The position numbers were made by a program, and so were the translations under genes. From Spirochaetales bacterium (GTDB lineage Bacteria > Spirochaetota > Spirochaetia > DTKZ01), in the NCBI GenBank assembly GCA_017998025.1, contig JAGODW010000091.1:1-6424 (forward strand): a stretch of 6,424 nucleotides of DNA, written 5' to 3'. This document shows positions 1 to 6,424 of this stretch, one piece after another (the first letter of the stretch is position 1; every line of letters begins with the position of its first letter). Under the pieces are notes generated by a model. That model was not told the DNA's origin. It was given only the letters and a program-made list of their open reading frames with translations, and searched no databases.

Positions 1-372
1 AACATACAAATCTATAATCCGTTGGTCAATCCCCTCATACCGTCCACAGATAAAAATCAGAGTTTCTTCCTTAGAGAGCTCCTCTGCATACGCCTGGTTA
101 AACAGCCTTCCTCCGGGTGTTGGATAGACCGTTCGAAACTGATCGGCCCCCACAGCGGCAAGAGCAGCCCCCAACGGCTCAGGTTTCAGCACCATCCCGG
201 CTCCGCCTCCGTAGGGAGCATCATCACACGTGCGATGCTTATCTGTGGCATAATCCCGGATATTAATATTCTCATACGAAAGGATCCCTTTCTCTACCGC
301 TTTTGCAAGAATAGAGGTGGAAAAAAAAGATTCTACAAAATCCGGGAAAAGGCTCAATACCTTTAGAATCAT
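1..372 (-). CDS. trmD: tRNA (guanine-N1)-methyltransferase TrmD, 3' part missing at window edge
   Basis: TrmD transfers a methyl group from S-adenosylmethionine to N1 of G37, next to the anticodon of a subset of tRNAs, and so prevents +1 frameshifting. I translated the 124 codons present; the frame is open to base 1. The start MILKVLSLFPDF matches the family N-terminus (xxLTLFPE). It is followed by RDYATDKHRTCDDAPYGGG, then GAGMVLKPEP, the core signature of the SPOUT-class TrmD fold, and then ICGRYEGIDQRI, which contributes to the knotted cofactor site. The family is usually about 230-250 residues, so roughly the last half, with the C-terminal tRNA-binding domain, lies outside. The ATG overlaps the rimM stop (ATGA, 4-nt overlap) and has no convincing Shine-Dalgarno sequence, which suggests translational coupling to rimM. 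In related clusters rplS follows; it cannot be seen here. Confidence 0.96.
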   Translation of the reverse strand, partial: MILKVLSLFPDFVESFFSTSILAKAVEKGILSYENINIRDYATDKHRTCDDAPYGGGAGMVLKPEPLGAALAAVGADQFRTVYPTPGGRLFNQAYAEELSKEETLIFICGRYEGIDQRIIDLYV

Positions 373-869
373 TCAAGAACCCACTCGTTTATAAGTTCTA
401 TGGTTCCCTGATTCAGATCAACCTCGCCTACATGCTCCTGTATAAAGGGAAGCAGAACCGTATTTCCTTCATTCTTCAATATTTCGAGGTAGTACGTTCC
501 TGCACCTTCTACTACAGAAACGATCCTGCCTACTCTCCTGCCCTGATATTCCAGAGTACAGCGGCAAAGATCTGCTATATAAAATTCGTTTTTCTTAAGA
601 GGGCAGGCTTTTTCCCGGGGCACTATAATCTTCCCTCCTACAAACGAGGTGAGTCCTTCGGGAGAATCTATCCCCTTGAATTTCAGCAGGATGTCTTTTC
701 CCTGCTTTTTACAATCTTCGATCTCCAGCCGTGCCTCTGTATCCTCTTTCTGTAAGGAAATCCACTCCAGTCGCATAAAGTGATCGGTTTCTCCCGAAAG
801 ACTCTTTACCCGGGCATACCCTTTTACTCCATGAGACTTCTGTAGAATTCCAATAATGAGGGTTTCCAT
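369..869 (-). CDS. rimM: Ribosome maturation factor RimM
   Basis: RimM binds ribosomal protein uS19 and helps assemble the head of the 30S subunit and process 16S rRNA. The 166-residue product has the normal family length and two-domain layout. The N-terminal beta-barrel domain (about residues 2-86) contains the IGILQKSHGVKG segment typical of the family start. The C-terminal PRC-barrel domain (about 94-166) contains NEFYIADL, then GRRVGRIVSVVEGAGTYYLEI and LLPFIQEHVGEVDLNQGTIEL, which follow the family pattern of YY-DL, G-V, IPF and VD. The khpA stop, a TTG codon and this ATG are directly adjacent, so a TTG start at 872 (one residue longer) is also possible. I prefer the ATG. Neither has a strong Shine-Dalgarno sequence, so coupling to khpA translation is likely. 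The 3' end overlaps trmD by 4 nt, consistent with the common rimM-trmD pairing. Confidence 0.95.
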   Translation of the reverse strand: METLIIGILQKSHGVKGYARVKSLSGETDHFMRLEWISLQKEDTEARLEIEDCKKQGKDILLKFKGIDSPEGLTSFVGGKIIVPREKACPLKKNEFYIADLCRCTLEYQGRRVGRIVSVVEGAGTYYLEILKNEGNTVLLPFIQEHVGEVDLNQGTIELINEWVLE

Positions 870-872
870 CAA

Positions 873-1106
873 TCAATCGAGTATTTCCAGTACCACCCGT
901 TTCCCTGTTTTCGTTGCCGCAGCACTGAGAATTGTCCGAACTGCCTTGGCTATTCTTCCATGCTTCCCGATTACCTTCCCAATATCATTCTGAGATACTT
1001 TCAGTTCGAGAATCGTAGATTTCTCCCCTTCAATAATGTTTACCTCTACTTGATCCGGTTCATCTACGATGGCTTTGGCAATGTATTCAACCAGTTCCTT
1101 TTCCAC
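873..1106 (-). CDS. khpA: KH-domain RNA-binding protein KhpA (YlqC family)
   Basis: This is a small single KH-domain protein of 77 residues, the usual size for KhpA. The KH signature is clear: IGKVIGKHG at residues 42-50 holds the GxxG loop (G47-K-H-G50) that contacts RNA, followed by the helix [20 protein letters not shown] and the final strand VVLEIL. In Gram-positive bacteria KhpA forms a heterodimer with KhpB (EloR/Jag) and affects small-RNA/mRNA binding, cell elongation and division; the role in this organism is inferred. The start is GTG, supported by an AGGAG Shine-Dalgarno sequence with a 5-nt spacer. It lies 13 nt after rpsP and its stop is immediately followed by the rimM start, the same place it has in Bacillus-type clusters. 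No khpB is visible in the window. Confidence 0.93.
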   Translation of the reverse strand: MEKELVEYIAKAIVDEPDQVEVNIIEGEKSTILELKVSQNDIGKVIGKHGRIAKAVRTILSAAATKTGKRVVLEILD

Positions 1107-1111
1107 AGCGG

Positions 1112-1116
1112 CTCCT
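1112..1116 (-). promoter_or_regulatory. Ribosome binding site of khpA
   Basis: The minus strand reads AGGAG here, 5 nt before the GTG at 1106. It lies in the 13-nt gap just after the rpsP stop codon and supports the non-ATG start of khpA. Confidence 0.8.
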
Positions 1117-1119
1117 CTC

Positions 1120-1371
1120 TCATTTTACAAAAATATTGTGTTTGTTTAGAATCCGTTTTACCGTAGGAGTAGGAATTGCCCCTTTCTGAAGCCATTCTTT
1201 GATCCGCTCTGCTTCTAAACGAACCTGTTTATCCTCCGCTTCGATCGGATGGTATAAACCGACTTCGTCTATCGCTTTCCCATCCCTAGGGGTCCTGGAA
1301 TCCATAACTACAATACGATAGTACGGTCGTTTAGTGGTTCCAAATCGTTTTAATCTGATCTTTGCACTCAC
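1120..1371 (-). CDS. rpsP: 30S ribosomal protein bS16
   Basis: This encodes bS16, a primary-assembly component of the 30S body that binds 16S rRNA. The 83-residue product has the normal length. The N-terminus after the start residue, [20 protein letters not shown], is the family hallmark, followed by [21 protein letters not shown] (positively charged and loop regions), and [16 protein letters not shown] near the C-terminus matches the usual W-L-GA-PT-V pattern. The start chosen is the GTG at 1371. It has a perfect AGGAGG Shine-Dalgarno sequence with a 5-nt spacer, and bS16 proteins start right at this point. An in-frame ATG at 1416 would add 15 residues not expected in the family and would have to be read through the Shine-Dalgarno sequence. 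The gene follows ffh after 45 nt and precedes khpA by 13 nt. Confidence 0.96.
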   Translation of the reverse strand: MSAKIRLKRFGTTKRPYYRIVVMDSRTPRDGKAIDEVGLYHPIEAEDKQVRLEAERIKEWLQKGAIPTPTVKRILNKHNIFVK

Positions 1372-1376
1372 ACTTT

Positions 1377-1382
1377 CCTCCT
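1377..1382 (-). promoter_or_regulatory. Ribosome binding site of rpsP
   Basis: The minus strand reads AGGAGG, 5 nt before the GTG at 1371. This is the strongest Shine-Dalgarno sequence I found in the window, and it decides the rpsP start in favour of GTG over the upstream in-frame ATG at 1416. Confidence 0.88.
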
Positions 1383-1416
1383 GAACTTGAGTTCCTTTTT
1401 CGCCTCGTCTCAGCAT

Positions 1417-2745
1417 CTATCCCCGTGAAGGGGAAAACAAACCTGCCTGGACTTTTTTGTCCTTTGTCATTTTTTTCATCATCAAGCGAGTCTTTTCAAA
1501 CCGCTTGATAAGCTGATTCACTTCGAACACCGACGTCCCACTTCCCCGGGCGATCCGTTTTCTACGGGAAGGCCCGATAATTCGATAGTTTTCCCGTTCC
1601 GTCCGTGTCATGGAAAGTAGAATAGCCTCCTGGTGTTTTAACTCTTTCTCATCAATATCTTCCTCTCTCAGTTGCCCCTGTAACCCGGGAATCATTTCCA
1701 CCAGGGATTGAAGACTTCCCATCTTACGCATCCGTTTAAACTGATCAAGAAAGTCGGCCAGGGTAAAGCTGGCCGATTGAATTTTGTACTGCAGATCTTC
1801 CGCTTCCCGCTTATCGATGGCCTGCTGGGTTTTCTCCACCAGGCTCACAATATCTCCCATTCCCAGGATGCGGGAGGCAATTCTGTCCGGGTAGAAGGGT
1901 TGAAGATCCTCTAACTTTTCTCCTACCCCGATAAACTTTATAGGCTTCTCAGTAACACTCTTTAAGGAAAGAGCCGCTCCACCCCGGGTGTCAGAATCAA
2001 ATTTACTCAATATAATACCGGTCAGTCCAATCTGTTCATTGAAGACTTTTGCAATCTCTACAGCGTTCTGGCCGGTCATGGCATCCGCTACCAGAAGAAT
2101 CTCATCCGGTTTTGTCGCTTCCTTTACCTGTCGGAGTTCTTCCATCAGCCGTTCATCGATCTGTAACCGTCCTGATGTATCTACCACCAGCGTATCGAGC
2201 AGGTTCTTAGCTGCATAGGACCGGGCTTGCTTTACAACTTCTACCGGTCCGCTGGCCTGGAGGGTAAACACCGGAACGTTACAGGAAGCTCCCAGGGTTA
2301 CCAGCTGTTCCACTGCGGCGGGCCGCACTAAATCAGCCGCTACCAGAAGCGGCCTGCGTCCGTTTTTGGCAAGGTGGAGCGCCAGTTTTGCAGCGGTTGT
2401 TGTTTTTCCCGATCCCTGCAGTCCGCAGAGAAGGATCGCGGATAAGGTGTCCGGACCCTTTAAGTTCAGGTCTTGCTTTTGATCTCCCAATAGGGACACG
2501 ATCCGATCGTAGAGAATCTTAACGAACTGCTGCCCGGGAGTAATAGATCGAAGGACCTTCTCTCCTTTCGCCTCTTCCAGAGTATGATTAACGAATCGCC
2601 GGACAACCCGGAGGTTTACATCCGCTTCTAACAGGGCAGTTTTTACTTCTTCCAGCGTATCTTCGATATTTTTCTCGGTAATCCGGGCTTTTCCCGAAAC
2701 TTCCCGCAGGATATCTGAAAATTTTGTGGCAATTCGTTCAAGCAT
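1417..2745 (-). CDS. ffh: Signal recognition particle GTPase Ffh (SRP54)
   Basis: Ffh binds 4.5S/SRP RNA and the signal sequence of nascent membrane proteins, then docks with FtsY to deliver ribosomes to the Sec translocon. The 442-residue product has all three domains. The N helical bundle (about 1-85) starts MLERIATKFSDILREVSGKA. The G domain has the P-loop GLQGSGKTT (108-116), DLVRPAAVEQL (138-148), DTSGRL (189-194), SKFDSD followed by TRGGAALS (247-260), and GVGEKLEDLQPF (273-284) leading to ILGMGD. The methionine-containing M domain (about 310-435) has MGSLQSLVEMIPG and the SRP-RNA-binding segment RIARGSGTSVFEVNQLIKRF. The ATG at 2745 fits the family N-terminus; a TTG at 2793 would add 16 unrelated residues. 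The start lacks a clear Shine-Dalgarno sequence but has a near-consensus promoter directly upstream. The motif residues DTSGR and SKFD differ from the common DTAGR and TKLD but should be functional. Confidence 0.97.
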   Translation of the reverse strand: MLERIATKFSDILREVSGKARITEKNIEDTLEEVKTALLEADVNLRVVRRFVNHTLEEAKGEKVLRSITPGQQFVKILYDRIVSLLGDQKQDLNLKGPDTLSAILLCGLQGSGKTTTAAKLALHLAKNGRRPLLVAADLVRPAAVEQLVTLGASCNVPVFTLQASGPVEVVKQARSYAAKNLLDTLVVDTSGRLQIDERLMEELRQVKEATKPDEILLVADAMTGQNAVEIAKVFNEQIGLTGIILSKFDSDTRGGAALSLKSVTEKPIKFIGVGEKLEDLQPFYPDRIASRILGMGDIVSLVEKTQQAIDKREAEDLQYKIQSASFTLADFLDQFKRMRKMGSLQSLVEMIPGLQGQLREEDIDEKELKHQEAILLSMTRTERENYRIIGPSRRKRIARGSGTSVFEVNQLIKRFEKTRLMMKKMTKDKKVQAGLFSPSRG

Positions 2746-2754
2746 ACTTCTATG

Positions 2755-2783
2755 TATATACAGAGAAACCTTCGTACTGTCAA
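2755..2783 (-). promoter_or_regulatory. Putative sigma70-type promoter for ffh
   Basis: On the minus strand a perfect -35 box TTGACA (2783-2778) is followed by a 17-nt spacer (2777-2761) and a -10-like box TATATA (2760-2755). The predicted transcription start is about 2748, 3 nt before the ffh ATG at 2745. The TGA inside the -35 box is the stop codon of the upstream lipoprotein gene. This would let ffh and the ribosomal genes after it be expressed independently of smc. The boxes are read directly; promoter activity is inferred. Confidence 0.6.
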
Positions 2784-3958
2784 CGGATATCAAAAAAGTT
2801 CTGCTGGATATACTTTCGCCTGCGATTTGCCTCTTCCCAGTACGCGCTTAAGGGGTAATTTTCACAGATTTTGTCGTAATAGTATAGGGCCTTCTTTACA
2901 TTCTTCACTTTCGGTTCGGTTTCATACAGGTTGGCTAAGGTAAAGCACCAGGCATCGAAATTGGGAAGCTGTTTTCCTGGTTCGGATGCAAGGTACTGAT
3001 CCAGGGCCTCTACTGCTTCCTCCAGGTTTCCTTCTTGAAGCAGTCGCTCGATGTGATCCAGATCGGTTTCTTTGGTCTCAATTTCTTTCACACCTGCACC
3101 TTTTTCTTCAACGCTTTGTACCAGGGCTTTTTCCTGCGGCGTAGATTCGGTTGGAACTACCTGTTTAGGCTCTCCTTCCTCCCCTGCAGAAACTATCACC
3201 GATTCGTAACTTATCTTTTTTGCAATTAGATCCTGTTTCTGGAATTGTAACTGGGTTTCTCCGGCAGCAGAAACGGAGAAATTGAAGCTGGTGGTATCGT
3301 CGGATACCTCCTTTCCCAGGTACCGCACCTTTCCGGGACTTTCCTTTTCACCCAGAAAAATCCAACCAATCCCGGGCAGGATAATCCGGATCGTTTTTCC
3401 TACTTCAGCAGTGATCCGGCTTAAGGGTTCTACGGAAGGCACCGACTCTATCCGTTTCTCCGTCTGAGGCGATTCCGCAGGAGGAGAAATAGATCCGGAC
3501 TTTCCGCCCGGCAAAGGAGCGGCTGCAGCCCGTTCTCCGGATTTCTTTAAGTCCGTTTCCACAGATAGAGCAGTTACCCGGGGCAGTACCCAGTTCGGAA
3601 TGGAAGAGGTGAGAATACGGGGTATAGGAAGAGAAATCTCTACAGATTCTTCTATAAGAGGAACAGGGAATACTGATTCTGGAAGAGAAAGGATCGGAAC
3701 ATCCATCCTCCCCCAGGAAGAGAAGAACAGGGGATCAAAACAAGGGGCCGGGAGAGGGAACATCTTTTCATTCTGTACAGGGGTAAGGCGGCTTAAGGAA
3801 AGGTCGATTTCTTCAACCCGTTCAGATTTCGGCGAGGGGTAGCCCGCAGGAGTCCGGGAACTCCAAGCAGGCCCTGTACTGCAGGATAGAAAACAGGTGT
3901 AAAGGGTAAAATACAAAAATAGAATTTCCGCTACCGGCAACTTTAATTTTTTAAACAT
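2780..3958 (-). CDS. Putative TPR-containing lipoprotein of unknown function
   Basis: I do not recognise a named family for this 392-residue protein. It starts with a short basic stretch (MFKKLK) and a hydrophobic segment (about residues 8-25) ending FLSCSTG. This resembles a loose, spirochaete-like lipobox with Cys26 as the possible lipidated residue; Cys22 is an alternative. A proline/serine-rich, low-order stretch follows (about 30-180). Next comes a beta-strand-rich segment (about 183-258) containing TIRIILPGIGWIFLGE, then an acidic linker. The C-terminus (about 299-392) looks helical and TPR-like: LLQEGNLEEAVEALDQYL and then KALYYYDKICENYPLSAYW, as in outer-membrane or periplasmic scaffold proteins. 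The ATG overlaps the smc stop by 8 nt and has GGAAG 6 nt upstream. A role as a cell-envelope protein-interaction scaffold is inferred only. It sits where ftsY-ylxM lie in Bacillus-type clusters but resembles neither. Confidence 0.8.
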   Translation of the reverse strand: MFKKLKLPVAEILFLYFTLYTCFLSCSTGPAWSSRTPAGYPSPKSERVEEIDLSLSRLTPVQNEKMFPLPAPCFDPLFFSSWGRMDVPILSLPESVFPVPLIEESVEISLPIPRILTSSIPNWVLPRVTALSVETDLKKSGERAAAAPLPGGKSGSISPPAESPQTEKRIESVPSVEPLSRITAEVGKTIRIILPGIGWIFLGEKESPGKVRYLGKEVSDDTTSFNFSVSAAGETQLQFQKQDLIAKKISYESVIVSAGEEGEPKQVVPTESTPQEKALVQSVEEKGAGVKEIETKETDLDHIERLLQEGNLEEAVEALDQYLASEPGKQLPNFDAWCFTLANLYETEPKVKNVKKALYYYDKICENYPLSAYWEEANRRRKYIQQNFFDIR

Positions 3959-6424
3959 ACACCGCTTCCGGTTTGTTATCTAAACGGATTGAAACAATCT
4001 TAGAAACCCCTGATTCTTCCATCGTAACCCCGATGAGCGTTTTTGCCCCGGATACGGTTTTTTTGTTGTGCGTAATAATAATAAACTGGGAATTGGCACT
4101 GAACTCCAGCAGCATGTTAACGAACCTGCTTATATTGCTTTCATCCAGGGCTGCATCAATCTCATCCAGGATACAGAAGGGAGAAGGTTTTACCATATAG
4201 GTTGCAAACAGCAGGGCAACAGCCGTTAACGAGCGTTCCCCTCCGGACAGAAGGGCAATATTCTCAAGGCTCTTTCCCGGCGGCTGGGCAAGGATCTCGA
4301 TTCCCGATTCTAGAACCGTATCCGGGTCCGTTAATCGGAGTTCTGCCCTGCCTCCTCCGAACAGACGCCGAAACATCTGATGGAAATTCTTCTTTATCTT
4401 TTCATACGCGGCGAGAAATAGGGCTGTTGATTCCTGACGAATTTCCCGGGTAACTTTCTGTAAATCTTCCCTTGCTTTTCGAAGGTCCTCTAGCTGAGAG
4501 GTGAGAAAATCGTACCGTTCCTTCACCTCCGCGAACTCTTCCGGAGCCATCAGGTTCACTCCTCCCAGCTTTTTTAATTCTTCCCGTACTTCGTTCAGTT
4601 GCTCCCTCAAATCTTTCACCGAATCGTTGATCTCATATATCCGCTGTTCAAATTCCGAAAGCTCCCGGGAATGACGTTCCCGGAAATTGTCGTACATATT
4701 GCGGATCTCTGTAGCTGTTTCGGCAAGCTCCATCTGTATCTTTTCGATGGAGGTTTGAACCTGGGATAGACGTTCCATCTGGCTTTTTAAGTTCTGTTCC
4801 TTCTGCACCAGATCCTGATTCCGTGCAGAAATGCTTGCTTCCAGCTCCAGGAGCGCCTTTTGAATTTCCTCCTCATCTTTCTCAAGCTGGATCCGTTTCT
4901 GCTCCAGTTCTTTCTGCTTGATCTTGAGCCCGTAGATTTTCTCCTGGATGCGTTGAATCTCTTCCGCTATCGTTTTGCCTTGAATCTCCTGCGCCTTCTG
5001 TTCCCGTTCCAGCACAGAAACCGATTCTTTCACTCCCTGGGTCTGTGTTTTGATCCGTACCCGGTTCATACGGAGCTCTTCCAGGTTCTTCCGATACTCT
5101 TCTATTTTCCTGGATAGCCCTGCATTCTCTGTACGGAGTTCTACAATCTGCTCCCTTCGGGAACGGATGCCTGTCAGGACCTGCACGATTCGTTCATCAA
5201 TATCTCTTTTTTTAGTAATAATTCCTTCCGGTGCAAGGAACTCGTCGATAAAAGAAGGGGTTGAAGCGGCAAACGCCTTAAAAAGATTCGAAAGGATCTC
5301 TAATCGATGGACGGATTCCTGCAGCCCTTCCACTGCCGCCCCTATGGTTTTTTCCCATTCGTCCGCTTCAGTTCGATTCAGCTTAAGGGAATCTTCCAGC
5401 AGATGGAGTTTTCCCTGGATCAGTATCTTCAATCCTTCCAGCTGGGTAGACACTTCTTGTTCCAACCGGAGATGCTCATGGTACGAATATCCACTTTCTT
5501 TTAACCGTTCATCCAGCTCTGAAACAATCGTGTCCGTTACTGTACGAAGCTCGTTTCGCAGGGCTTCGTCCTCTCCCTCGAGGGAACGGATTTCTTCTTC
5601 CAGCTGATGGATCCGCTGTTGATTGAGACGGCTTCGCTCTTCCGCATGATGGACAGACTGTTCGAAGGCTTCGATATTCTTCTCGATCTCCTGAATCCTT
5701 CGCTGATACTCCTCAAGACTCCTCTTCTTTTCCAGTATTTCACGAGAAAGAGAATCGATTTTTTCTTGAATGATCTTTTCTTGAGCTGTATCAGAAACAA
5801 GTTTCGCCTCGTATTCCCCTGTCTGTTCCGCCAGTATTCGCCGTTGATGCTCCAGACTCTCTTTCTCCAGCCCAATTCCGTATAGTTTCTTCTGGTTCTC
5901 CACCAGCGTCGACTCCAGAGAATTTACCATATCCATGTGCTGTTCTAGTGATTCATTGATTTTGTCTATCGTTACCTTTATTTCGTTCCGTTTCTGTAGG
6001 GTTTCTTCCAGTAGTTTTTCTTTTTTGTTCTTTTCCTCTAAGAAGGCTTTTAATCGGAGAAGCTGAATATCCAGTTCCAGCTGGAACGTCTTTTCTCGCA
6101 GGGTACGGTACCGAAGGGTTTTCTCACTCTGGGTCTTTAGTGCATCGTAACTACGCTTTACTTCTCCTAGAATCCCCTCTACCTGACGCATGTTTTCTTC
6201 GGTTTTCTCCAGTTTCCGCTCAGCCTCCTGCCCTTTCACTTTATATTTTGTGATGCCTGCCGCTTCTTCAAAAATAGTCCGTCGTTCCTCTGGCTTATTG
6301 GAGAGAACCTGATCGATCTTTCCCTGTTCCATAATGGAATAGGCTGATTTTCCGATCCCTGTATCGTAGAAAAGTTCCCGGATTTCTTTTAGTTTGACGG
6401 GAGTACTGTTTAAAAAATACTCGC
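3951..6424 (-). CDS. smc: SMC chromosome segregation ATPase, 5' end missing at window edge, apparently without canonical hinge
   Basis: SMC forms ATP-driven ring dimers that organise and help segregate the chromosome. I extended the frame upstream to the window edge (first full codon at 6422), giving 823 residues. The first residues EYFLNSTPVKLKEIRELF, then GIGKSAYSIMEQGKIDQ (with the Q-loop) and RTIFEEAAGITKYK, are the end of the N-terminal head. About 110 residues with Walker A lie outside. Two coiled-coil arms (about 62-290 and 421-620) flank a mostly helical apex. The C-terminal head has GGVNLMAPEEF, the signature LLSGGERSLTA (724-734), Walker B and D-loop CILDEIDAALDES (750-762) and the H-loop ITHNK. 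The full protein would be near 935 residues against about 1,180 for typical bacterial SMC, and no glycine-rich hinge is seen. The reading frame has no break. The stop overlaps the downstream lipoprotein start. Confidence 0.95.
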   Translation of the reverse strand, partial: EYFLNSTPVKLKEIRELFYDTGIGKSAYSIMEQGKIDQVLSNKPEERRTIFEEAAGITKYKVKGQEAERKLEKTEENMRQVEGILGEVKRSYDALKTQSEKTLRYRTLREKTFQLELDIQLLRLKAFLEEKNKKEKLLEETLQKRNEIKVTIDKINESLEQHMDMVNSLESTLVENQKKLYGIGLEKESLEHQRRILAEQTGEYEAKLVSDTAQEKIIQEKIDSLSREILEKKRSLEEYQRRIQEIEKNIEAFEQSVHHAEERSRLNQQRIHQLEEEIRSLEGEDEALRNELRTVTDTIVSELDERLKESGYSYHEHLRLEQEVSTQLEGLKILIQGKLHLLEDSLKLNRTEADEWEKTIGAAVEGLQESVHRLEILSNLFKAFAASTPSFIDEFLAPEGIITKKRDIDERIVQVLTGIRSRREQIVELRTENAGLSRKIEEYRKNLEELRMNRVRIKTQTQGVKESVSVLEREQKAQEIQGKTIAEEIQRIQEKIYGLKIKQKELEQKRIQLEKDEEEIQKALLELEASISARNQDLVQKEQNLKSQMERLSQVQTSIEKIQMELAETATEIRNMYDNFRERHSRELSEFEQRIYEINDSVKDLREQLNEVREELKKLGGVNLMAPEEFAEVKERYDFLTSQLEDLRKAREDLQKVTREIRQESTALFLAAYEKIKKNFHQMFRRLFGGGRAELRLTDPDTVLESGIEILAQPPGKSLENIALLSGGERSLTAVALLFATYMVKPSPFCILDEIDAALDESNISRFVNMLLEFSANSQFIIITHNKKTVSGAKTLIGVTMEESGVSKIVSIRLDNKPEAVYV
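3965..3969 (-). promoter_or_regulatory. Ribosome binding site of the lipoprotein gene, inside the smc 3' end
   Basis: The minus strand reads GGAAG, 6 nt before the ATG at 3958. It lies within the last codons of smc, supports the ATG as the start of the lipoprotein gene and suggests coupled translation. Confidence 0.6.

Noticed and set aside
22..366. 114-codon plus-strand open frame opposite trmD
   Set aside because: The minus strand here encodes clearly recognisable TrmD motifs; the plus-strand translation resembles no known protein.
1383..1394. Short palindrome next to the rpsP Shine-Dalgarno (GAACTTGAGTTC)
   Set aside because: The possible stem is only 4 bp with a 4-nt loop, too weak to claim a regulatory hairpin, and there is no U-tract to make it a terminator.
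1372..1416. Longer rpsP from an ATG at 1416
   Set aside because: It would place the perfect AGGAGG inside the coding sequence and add 15 residues not found in bS16.
2746..2793. Longer ffh from a TTG start at 2793
   Set aside because: The added 16 residues do not belong to the Ffh N domain, and the start would lie upstream of the predicted promoter's start site; the ATG at 2745 fits the family.
5050..5607. 185-codon plus-strand open frame antisense to smc
   Set aside because: Ser/Arg-rich low-complexity translation with no domain, lying wholly opposite the coiled-coil and apex of smc; it is explained by the codon usage of smc.
5537..5875. 112-codon minus-strand open frame inside smc in another frame
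   Set aside because: Overlaps uninterrupted smc coding sequence, is Arg/Lys/Ser-rich with no recognisable domain, and no frameshift in smc would require it.

Overview
The window is one tightly packed, single-direction gene cluster on the minus strand, read from high to low coordinates. It holds smc (5' end cut off by the right edge), a TPR-containing putative lipoprotein, ffh, rpsP, khpA, rimM and trmD (3' end cut off by the left edge). Genes overlap by a few bases or are separated by at most about 45 nt. No stretch over 300 bases lacks a gene, and I see no tRNA, rRNA, CRISPR array, mobile element or clear terminator.

The right two thirds carry a shortened SMC ATPase whose stop codon overlaps the start of a secreted or lipoprotein-like gene of unknown function. 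The left third is the widely conserved block ffh-rpsP-khpA-rimM-trmD, which covers co-translational protein targeting, a small-subunit ribosomal protein, an RNA-binding KH protein, 16S/30S maturation, and tRNA m1G37 methylation. The order matches the Bacillus-type cluster smc-ftsY-ylxM-ffh-rpsP-khpA-rimM-trmD-rplS. The difference is that ftsY and ylxM are absent and the lipoprotein gene sits in their place.

The likely source is a spirochaete (Treponema/Spirochaeta-like). This is an inference from the wording of the TrmD, Ffh and SMC proteins, the short SMC and the loose lipobox. I could not run a search to confirm it.

Two points deserve attention. First, the SMC seems to lack the canonical glycine-rich hinge; two roughly equal coiled-coil arms flank a different, mostly helical apex. 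Second, a near-consensus sigma70-type promoter (TTGACA, 17-nt spacer, TATATA) lies directly before ffh. Its -35 box overlaps the stop codon of the upstream gene, and its predicted start site is only about 3 nt before the ffh ATG. Because ffh has no good Shine-Dalgarno sequence, a leaderless or near-leaderless ffh transcript is plausible.
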